In this document: one piece after another, positions 56,414 through 64,000 of the stretch
How positions within the stretch are numbered: the stretch's first letter is position 1
Layout of the letters: each line of letters opens with the position of its first letter
NCBI GenBank assembly: GCA_001599755.1
Contig: BCHX01000001.1
Coordinates: forward strand, 3,286,001-3,350,000
Direction: 5' to 3'
Length of the DNA stretch: 64,000 nucleotides
Source: Gliomastix tumulicola
Taxonomy: Eukaryota > Ascomycota > Sordariomycetes > Hypocreales > Bionectriaceae
Translations under genes and position numbers: made by a program
The notes under the pieces: generated by a model
What the model was told of the DNA's origin: nothing
Database searches by the model: none
The model's input: the letters and a program-made list of their open reading frames with translations, nothing else

Positions 56414-57458
56414 TTAGATGTCAAACAGCTCTTTCAAGAGCTGGATGGTGTGGTCAGGGTCTCGGACTGAGTGACCGATAACGCGAGGGTCGGAGTAGAT
56501 CTCGTAGTCGTTGCCGCCCGGTGAAGTCTTGTCGCCGAAGAAATGGATGGTCTTGTAGTCGATGCCACCGGGGACCTTGGCGTCGTTCTCGACGTGGCGG
56601 AGGCAGTAGGTCTTGTCCCAGCCGTTGGGGAAGATGTCAAAGGAGATCTGACCGCCGATGGAGAAGCTACGCGATGACACACAAATGTCAGTCAGTATAC
56701 TACTACATTTCCCCCCCGAAACTTCACCCATTGGTTTTTTTTTCTCGGTGTCAGGTAGGGTAGGTAGGTAAAGTGGTAAAGTGCTCACGTCAAGCCCAGA
56801 TGGCCAAACTTCTCCCTCAGCGCGGCGACAAACGCGTCCCGCACCTTGGCCCCCTCGTCGAACGCCTGGAAATCGTGCCGCTCCTGCGTGGACGCGTTCC
56901 TGCCGATGGGGCTGACGTTGATCATGCCGTTCCGGAACTCGACAAAGGTGCCGCGCTTGATGGGCACGTCGAGGTCGGCGATGTAGTGCAGGCAGAAGTT
57001 GACGAGCTCCTTATAGGCCGCCTCGCCGATGAACTTGATGAAGGAGTTGGAGGGCAGAGGCTGGCCCAGCTTGAAGGCCGTCAGGCCGTTCTCCGAGAAG
57101 CAGAAGTCGAAGAGGGTGACGACGGGGACGCCGGCGACGCGGCCGATCTGCTCCTCCTGCTTGGAGAAGTCGGAGCCGCCGACGAAGCCGACGGTGCACT
57201 TCTCGCGGAGGGCCTTGAGGAGGAGGAGCATCTCGTCGCCGATGGGCTGGAAGAGTCCGTTTGGTCAGCCCGTTTTGGTCAGTCAGTCAGTGGCGATTGG
57301 GCAGCTCTGGCTCTGGTTGTTGTGAATAAAATGGTGAGTAGGTGAAAAGGGGGGCTTACACCGCGGGCCGGGGTCAGCGTGTTGTCGACGTCGAAGAGGC
57401 AGATGGTGTCCTTGAGCGGACGGCTGTCCAGCGGGGAGTAGCTCGGTTGCTCGGCCAT
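56414..57458 (-). CDS. sec53: Phosphomannomutase (Sec53/Pmm)
   Basis: Exons: 57360-57458, 56789-57246, 56414-56666, 269 residues. It converts mannose-6-phosphate to mannose-1-phosphate for GDP-mannose, dolichol-linked glycans, GPI anchors and cell-wall mannan. It is a HAD-fold enzyme: CLFDVDNTLTPARG holds the nucleophile Asp and the second Asp. GFVGGSDFSKQEEQIG, FSENGLTAF, FVEFRNGMINVSPIGRNAS and SIGGQISFDIFPNGWDKTYCL are strong family blocks, and the end HFFGDKTSPGGNDYEIY is the metal/substrate loop. The donor gtaagc at 57359 was chosen over gtgtaa two bases earlier because only it restores the frame at PIGDEMLLLLKAL. Length is as in the family. The leader holds GGT and GTGA repeats. Confidence 0.94.
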
Positions 57459-57476
57459 TGTGGTTGGGATGTTGAG

Positions 57477-57502
57477 TGGTGGTGGTGGTGGTGGTGGTGG
57501 TT
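57477..57502. repeat. (GGT)n trinucleotide repeat in sec53 leader
   Basis: An almost perfect GGT run 19 bases upstream of the sec53 ATG. In the transcript it reads ACC and lies in the likely 5'UTR. Confidence 0.8.
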
Positions 57503-57549
57503 CCAAGGGGAGAGTCTGAGGATGAATGGATGAGTGAGTTGGTGAATAA

Positions 57550-57590
57550 GTGAGTGAGCGAGCGAGTGAGTGAGTCAGTGAGTCAGTGAA
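57550..57590. repeat. (GTGA)n-type tetranucleotide repeat
   Basis: A degenerate GTGA/GCGA/GTCA repeat about 90-130 bases upstream of the sec53 start. In the transcript orientation it reads TCAC. Confidence 0.7.
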
Positions 57591-57741
57591 GGGAGTCGGC
57601 GGTGAGGGATACCAGGTGGCGGGTGCAGCTTCTGAGACAGCTCGACGCAAGTTGAAGTTCGAGGACCGGTATTCGTGGTTTCTGAAATGCCACCCCTCCT
57701 TCCAGTGTCTGGGTAGCCCCTCTCCCTCGTGAAACAGCGAT

Positions 57742-57748
57742 CCAATCA
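57742..57748. promoter_or_regulatory. CCAAT box upstream of sec53
   Basis: CCAATCA lies 284 bases upstream of the sec53 ATG, on the opposite strand to the gene. HAP-type sites act in either orientation. Motif evidence only. Confidence 0.25.
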
Positions 57749-58555
57749 GGCGGCCGAAAACAGCCAGGCTGCGCTGGATTAGGTAGGATGAGAAAAGGGA
57801 AAAAACAAAAAGGAAGAGAGAGAAAAAAAATACAGCTTATGGCATGGGATGGAATTGGGAAGGTCAAATGCCGGTTGGTTCACCTTCTATCTTGAAAACC
57901 GACATGTACCTTATCCTATCTCTTGGGCGGTTACCTCATGCTGAAACGTCCACTGTGATGGTGGGCTGTACTACTAGTAATAAGTCACAGTCACTTCTTA
58001 GAAGGTGGGCTGGGCTCCTCCCCCACCCACACACAGGTACCCTCCTCGTGCATATTACAGGCACTTCAGGGAACGAACTCCGTCTTACAACTGCCTTGCC
58101 GGACGTCGCTAGCCGTGTTCAGACGGACAAGCATCATGCGCAGGATGTGATTGGTGCAGCGCCCAGGGACCTGTTATCTGATGCGGACGGGATCGGATCA
58201 CACTAACAACAAGACGGGCGCGGCCGGTATTAGCAGATGGATGACGGCAATCATACAGAGGTTGCAGTCTGCGGCTCGAAACAGCCCGGCTGACCATCAC
58301 ACGGGAAATCATATCAGGCTAGGCAGGTAGGCATATATATATATTACTACAAGATATATTCATGTCGTATGACTGGGGAATACTATTTATTCACTTGTTC
58401 GACACGGACGCCGACACCCAAGAAATCGCAAATATGTATGTAGGGTAGTTGAGTATAGTAGCCAAACAAGGAGGCAAAATGTCCGCCCACGACCACAATA
58501 TGTACACACTCAGCAGCAACATTAGTACACAGACAGCCTCGACCCTCGAGACCGG

Positions 58556-61500
58556 TCACGCCACTTCTCCCCAGACTCCCGTCACCTCGACGATCACATT
58601 GACGACCGTGCTTATCGCCCACATGGCAATCAGTGTCCACCCGATCTTGCGGCTCAGAATCCACTTGTTCATCGGCACCGCAATCAGCAGCCCGACGAGG
58701 ATCACAAGTAGCGTGATGGCCGAGATCATCAGGGTCCCTCCAACTTGGACCCGATACGGGCCGTACTTGACGGGCCTGTTCGGGTGCTTCTGGTGCGAGT
58801 GGTTGGCCTTCTGTACCATCATGATCACACCCCCAATGCCGATGCCCAGAAGAATGTTAAGCATCGGGCCTCCGAAGCAAGCAGCTCTGCGATAACTTGT
58901 TAGAACAACTCTGACTCTTCCATGCGGATACAACTTACAGTGCCATCACGGGGTAGCCTAGACGGGCCACGGTGATATCGGCCACTAGGTCTCCCACGCT
59001 GTTGCCAGCGGCGAATATCGTGAGACCGAGAAGAGCCTCCGAGATGCCGAGAACAACGCCGAAAGTCTTCAGCACACCAACGACCTCCCCAGCGATCGTG
59101 GAGATCCATGCAACGCTAATGATGAATCCCATGAAACACAGAATGAAGTGATACTTCGGCCGCCTCTGCTCGCTCGTTGCCACCAACAGCACCGCGAGCA
59201 GCACCAGAGATCCAAGCAGCGTGTATAGAACCATCTTGACCAGCGTCATGCCCGGTGAGTCGAGGTCCTCCCTCATATTGGCCCACAAGACGAAGACGCT
59301 GAACAAGGGTCCGGTGAAGATCTGCAGGCACACCAGCCATCGGTTCCACGACAATGTCTCGTCGTTTGCGTTGCTAATTGACGGTACCTCCGAGGCTGGC
59401 TTCCGGGCCAAGTGCAGCTCGCTTCGTTCTTCACCCTCTGCTGGCGGATTCACGAGGGTGTCCTCATTGTCCAAGCTTAGCAGGTGCGGAGATGCGTCTC
59501 GAGATGGATGGCGGATGCTGTCGCGATGCAGGGTATGCCGTCTGTACCGCTCCCATTCAGTCTCGGGCTCGATGGCCCGAGGTTCGACAGAGACCGGCGG
59601 GGCGATGTGGCCTAAACTCCTGTGGCTGATACCGTCGATTGCTGTGTCGGCCAATGACTCGTTGTCGTCCATTTCGTTCTCCACAACAGGTAGGGTGATG
59701 ACCAGCAGGAAGATGCTGGGCACCGAGATTGCGCTCACAAACTGGTCCCATATCGTTTTCTCACTCCAGCCTTGCAAAGTAGGAAACAAGGTGGCAAAGA
59801 GAACGTGGGGAGGCGGAAAGGCCGAATAAGGCCACCAGCGTATCGGCCTAGGCTCGCCTCCGTCCCCAAGAAGAGGGAGCTCCGGGAATGACCTGCTGTG
59901 AGCAGGTCCTGGCAAGGAGAACTCGGCCTGCTCTGTCTGGGGAAGAGGCGTAAGCATCGCAGGTGAGTCGGTGTACCTGGGGAAGGGAGAGCTCGGAGAA
60001 GAAGCCTGGCTACTGCGAGTGCTTGGGATGACCAGACGCAAGTTAGGCGAGGTCGTCCCGGGCGAGATATCGCTGGAGCTGACACCAGATGGCCCCGAGG
60101 GCGGCGGCGCCAGATTACCCCCAATGGTATACGACTGCGTAGGACTGGGAGATCTCCGGGCTCCCGAGTCCTCGGTCCGGAAGAATTCCGTGGGCACTTC
60201 GAGTGAGGTAGGCTGGTCGCCGGACGAGAGGGCCCTGGCCCGAATTGGCGGTACAGCGCTTTCCGTCGCCGGTGTCATGATGTACTGAGCCTGGCGGGCA
60301 GTATCGGCGGTGAGCCTTCGGGGCCGTCTATCCAGCACTGCCTCCGAATAGCTTGCGGGGTGGCCATGCATGGTAGATAATTTGAGGTTGCCCTCGCGCT
60401 GAAGCTGGGCTAGGGCAGACCTGAACTCGAGCACTCCCACCAAACTGGGTCGGATTGGGTTGATCGTGTTGCTGCGCTTCCCCCTAGTCCGAAGCACTCG
60501 CATGCTCTTGGTGACCTCGGCCGCAACCATTCGCTCATGGTCCTCGTCCATGTCCTCGTCATACTCAGGGGATGTGGGAGGAGGCGCCTGTCCATCAACC
60601 TCGATCCTTGGGCCCTGCTCGAGTACGGAAATATCAGGCCCCGGCTGCGCTCGGCTGTCCACATCATCAGGATCGTCTCGATACGGCTCGCCGGCCAGCT
60701 CATCGGCGGTTGCCCCTACAGAGCCGTACACGTGACTCCGTGCCTCGCCTTCCCGCCTCAACCGCTGCCTCCGTCTAGTCGTGTACCAGTGTTGGCCTAC
60801 CACGGTGATGACATAGATGATGTAGTAGCCGATCATGATGCAACACTCCCAGAAACGCAGATGCCCGTCCGCTAGGAAGAACATGGTGAAGGAAACAGCG
60901 ACGATGAAGAAGCAAATGTCCCTCGCGTACGTCTTCTTGTCCACGCGAAACTCCCGCACCAGCGCCATCGACCCGGCGACAACCCCGGTGATGAAACTGG
61001 CGGCCCCGATGAGCTCGCCCACGGCCATGCTCGCGCTGTTGGAGCTCATGGCAGCAAAGGTGCTGAACACATCGGGGGAGCCATTCCCGAAGGCGAGGAA
61101 GGTCACGCCAGCAAGGCTCTCGCTCAGGCCGAGAATAGCCGCAATGGTGCTCAGGTTGACGCTGAAGAAGTCGCTGGCGGCGATGCCAATGGTGGTGAAG
61201 AGCAGCCCCAGCCACACGACGAGGATGACGAAGGCGAGGGGCCTCACGTGACTGAGACTGCAGTAGTAGAATTCGAGATAAGGGAGGAGGCCGGCGTCGT
61301 CGTCGGTGCAGTACAGCCTCACGAAAGCGCACTGGTCATCGGCATGATGCACCTCGCCGCACTCGGGCTCGGAGCTGCTGCTCCGCTTGGTGAGCTGGCC
61401 CAGGCTGTCCAGACTGTCCAGACTGTCATCGCGACGATCGAGGTGAGGTTTAGCAATGAACGAGTAGGCAGCGAGGATCGAGAGCAGGAGAATGGTAGTA

Positions 61501-61556
61501 TAGAAGGGCCGCGAGGTCAGGCCGCGGCCTCTCCTCCGATTGCTGTTGTTGCGCAT
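58556..61556 (-). CDS. Sodium/calcium exchanger family membrane protein
   Basis: Exons: 58939-61556 and 58556-58886, 982 residues. The N-terminus (MRNNSNRRRGRG then FYTTILLLSILAAYSFIA) is a signal anchor. Two halves of five or so membrane segments each carry an alpha repeat of the Ca/cation antiporter superfamily: GLSESLAGVTFLAFGNGSPDV near 140-160 and GISEALLGLTIFAAGNSVGD near 835-855, the latter followed by AACFGGPMLNILLGIG across the intron. Between them lies a cytosolic loop of about 450 residues, Ser/Pro-rich with DEDMDEDHE, probably regulatory. Family members exchange Na+, K+ or H+ for Ca2+ or Mn2+; yeast has a relative, YDL206W, of unclear function. Ion and membrane are not decided by the sequence; a vacuole or other endomembrane is likely. 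A DSLDSLDSL tandem run lies near residue 45. The phase-2 join at 58939 restores MALAACFGG. Confidence 0.9.
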
Positions 61557-62366
61557 GCCTCCGTCGGATCCGCCAGCATGGCGCGGGATGCAGTACCGGG
61601 CTGATCAGTTCAGAGTGACGATGCAAACATCGCTAATCGGCTTGGCCTTGTGTGTTTCGTGCGCTCGGCCCCGTGTTGGATGCGAAAACAGCGCCAGGAA
61701 TGGCAGACGTAGATGGGCTGGTGGGATGCGCTCTCAGAACAGCGCATCACAGGATTTCAAATGCAGATATGAGGAAGAGGTTGCAACGCGGACGGCGGAA
61801 GCCCATATTAATACTGGCTTGCCTGCCCGCGGATGAGGAGTAGAGAGCGTGATGCAGGACGACAAGAAAGGCGAAGAGGAAACGATCGGTCAAGTCCCGT
61901 CATCCGAGGCCGCCCACGTTTGATCACTGAGAAGCTGGAACCCACTGAGTTACAGTGGAAGGTGCCGCCGGACGCTTTGCTCCCACTTCCCTGATTGCCA
62001 GCAATCGCACCAGTGAATGCTCTGTGTGAGCTGAATGTGGCTAGAAGGCTGTGGCTGTGCACCGCCTTTTGTGGGACCCGCGCACGTAGTCCTGGGTACG
62101 TATCCCCTCAGGCTGCAGATTCGTTCTCCCCGCACAACGACCTTTCCCCTTCGGGGCAAATGCGTTGTCCGCGCCTTGAAAGTAAACAAACGAACAGCGC
62201 ACCGACCCAACGCGCCTCACATCGCACCAACCAGGAATCACAGCCTGCATTCCTGAAACCGCCTCCGCATAAGGGACTGTCGGTGTGCCCTACGAGCCCC
62301 CATCTCACTGCACAAATAATAATCTCTCAATCCATACGGCACGCTTCCCTCAAATACCCCCCCGCG
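61557..62366. other. Divergent promoter region, exchanger / brn1
   Basis: 810 bases shared by the two starts, with CGCG-containing sites (AACGCG near 62210) but no exact ACGCGT. No gene or repeat is supported. Confidence 0.5.
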
Positions 62367-64000
62367 ATGCCTCGGGTTGCCCAAGTCCCTCGCGCCACCA
62401 GCGTCAAGACGACGTCTGGCTCCGGAGGCTCTCCCTTCAAGTCGCCCATGAAGTAAGCATTCCTCCATTCAATGTTGGCCATCAGCAGCATGTTGGCCCC
62501 CTCGCTGTGTTGTTTGAGCGTGACAGGATGCCTGACCCGCGTGTTCTCTCCCTCAGGATTCCCTTGAACGACGATGCACAGGAACGAGGCCAGCGCATGA
62601 ACTCCCGACGGGCGCTCCAGGAGAAACAGATCAACCAGATCAAGGCGGCGGCAACATCGACGCCGCGCAAGGGCAGCGTCAGGCTGGAGGACCTTGAGAA
62701 CTCGACCCTGGGGTCCCACCCAGGGACGCCGAGGGCAGGTCGCGGCGACAGCGATGATGGCGACGAGGCCATCATGGTTGGAGGCGTGGTGGTCACGCCG
62801 ATGAAGCGCGTGCCCATCCTCGCCAACTTCGAGGAGTGGATGAAGATGGCGACCGACAACAAGATCAACGCGACCAACTCGTGGAATTTTGCGCTCATTG
62901 ACTACTTCCACGACATGTCACTCCTCAAGGAAGGTGATGGCGTCAACTTCCAGAAGGCCAGCTGCACACTCGACGGGTGCGTCAAGATTTACACGAACCG
63001 CGTCGACAGCGTGGCGACAGAGACGGGCAAGCTCCTCAGCGGTCTCGCCGACAGCAACAGCAAGAAGAAGGAACGCGAGGGCGACGCCGAGGGGGAGGAG
63101 AGCGACGAGGAAGTCGACGAGGATGGAAATGTCAAGAAAAAGCCCAAGAAGAAGGTTGGTGTCCCTTGTTCCACGTTTTGATTCTTGGGGGTGCGGTGCT
63201 GACCAGAGACAGACACAACGATCATCAGAGGCGACGCTGGCGCCGTCGTTTAGCTCATTACAACTGAAAAAGTTTGAGCTCGAATTCGCGATTGATCCCC
63301 TGTTCAAAAAGGCGTCGGCCGACTTCGACGAGGGCGGTGCCAAGGGGCTGTTGCTCAACCACCTCATGATTGATTCCCATGGCAGGATTGTGTTCGACAG
63401 CAGCGATGACGGTGTAGATGATGGCGGGGCTGGGAAAAAGGACGATGACCAGATGGATCTGGACGGCGAGGACGAGGAGGATGAGGAGATGGCCGACAAG
63501 ACCAAAGATCTGGCTGCCGATGAGGAGGTGCCCGAGCTGGAGGATGATGAAGATGAGGGCAATGTCGAGATTGACCTCAACTCGCTCCGCCAGAGACTTT
63601 TTCCCGACCTGAGCAAGCTCGATGAGCTCGATGTGTGTCCTTCTCTCAAGAACTTCGATCTGGGAGACCCCTCGGGATCGATGGACATCCCCTTCCTCAA
63701 GGCACCAGAAGACTGGCGGCAAGACCGTGACGGAGAAGGCACCGGTGCATTCGGAGATACGTCTGGCATGCTCTTGGATGGCGATGCCCCCCCTGGTTTC
63801 GACGACGATGACCTGGGCCTGGGCAGCTTCGATATCGGCGGGGACGTCGCCTTCGGAGAGGGAGGTGATGCTTGGGCGCGAGAGGCTGCACTCGAGCCCC
63901 AGATGCGCGTTTATGAGGGAGGCCTGGGTGACGATCCAGACGCCGGCCAGGATGGATTCGATGGAAAGGGCGAATATGTGGTCCAGATGACGAATAAGCG
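62367..64000 (+). CDS. brn1: Condensin subunit Brn1 (kleisin, CAP-H/Barren), 3' part outside window
   Basis: Exons so far: 62367-62452, 62557-63154 and 63213 to the right edge, about 490 residues with the frame still open. Brn1 is the kleisin that links the Smc2-Smc4 heads and binds Ycs4 and Ycg1 in condensin, for mitotic chromosome folding. The N-terminal kleisin region is clear: IPLNDDAQERGQRMNSRRAL, RVPILANFEEWMKMATDNKI, NSWNFALIDYFHDMSLL and GVNFQKASCTLDGCVKIYTNRVDSVATETGKLLSGL. After an acidic linker come TLAPSFSSLQLKKFELEF and KGLLLNHLMIDSHGRIVFDSSD, again Barren-specific. Intron 1 (104 nt) holds a short exon-like open frame, but the splice at 62557 restores KIPLNDD. It shares a divergent promoter with the exchanger gene. 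Confidence 0.94.

Larger units (their letters stand above)
57459..58555. other. Intergenic region, exchanger 3' end to sec53 5' end
   Basis: 1.1 kb. Next to sec53 it carries a GGT run (57477-57502), a GTGA/GCGA run (57550-57590) and a CCAATCA box at 57742-57748. A 120-codon frame at 57844-58206 has no family features and is not called. Confidence 0.5.

Noticed and set aside
57844..58206. 120-codon frame upstream of sec53
   Set aside because: No recognisable domain, no splice or start support, and it lies in repeat-rich promoter DNA.

Overview
The window is a 64 kb piece of a nuclear chromosome from a filamentous ascomycete (Pezizomycotina). Protein content and gene style point to a Sordariomycete, possibly near Colletotrichum or Verticillium; that placement is an inference. 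Support: genes carry short GT-AG introns of about 50-80 nt with CTAAC/CTGAC-type branch sites, coding sequence is GC-rich, gene spacing is 0.2-2 kb, and every product is a eukaryotic protein with a fungal form. I see no operons, CRISPR arrays or rRNA, and no convincing tRNA.

Layout: 20 protein genes, all with a function or family except one. Left to right: GPP1/DOG-like phosphatase (-, cut by the left edge), sld3 (+), trs65 (-), prp40 (+), rli1/ABCE1 (-), chd1 (+), hal2/met22 (+), a CorA-like transporter (-), pex1 (-), mcm7 (+), mitoribosomal mS29/rsm23 (-), rrs1 (+), a RhoGAP (-), bet2 (+), an unrecognised zinc-finger protein (+), msh3 (-), a WW + PhoD-like phosphatase (+), phosphomannomutase sec53 (-), a Na/Ca-exchanger-family transporter (-), and condensin brn1 (+, cut by the right edge). 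Exon coordinates were rebuilt by hand from splice sites and frame continuity. Every multi-exon model closes in frame.

The genes are mostly housekeeping. Five of the 20 act on DNA replication, repair or chromatin (sld3, mcm7, msh3, chd1, brn1). Others serve splicing, translation and ribosome assembly (prp40, rli1, rrs1, mS29), membrane traffic and prenylation (trs65, bet2), peroxisome import (pex1), glycosylation precursors (sec53) and salt or ion handling (hal2, the phosphatase, CorA, the exchanger). Neighbours lie on opposite strands in 15 of 19 pairs, so many promoters are shared and many 3' ends face each other.

The most unusual non-coding signal is a pair of 81-bp inverted-repeat elements at 6770-6850 and 13380-13460. 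They have equal length, about 25-bp terminal inverted repeats, a compensatory stem change, and 5-bp flanking direct repeats (exact in one copy, 4 of 5 in the other). They look like a very small MITE or foldback family. Other points worth a second look are a coding-like acidic frame just past the rli1 stop, a bulged hairpin in the prp40/rli1 3' intergenic region, an in-frame stop-free intron in prp40, possible alternative starts in hal2, and likely 5'UTR introns in chd1 and the zinc-finger gene. I found no complete new biological system.
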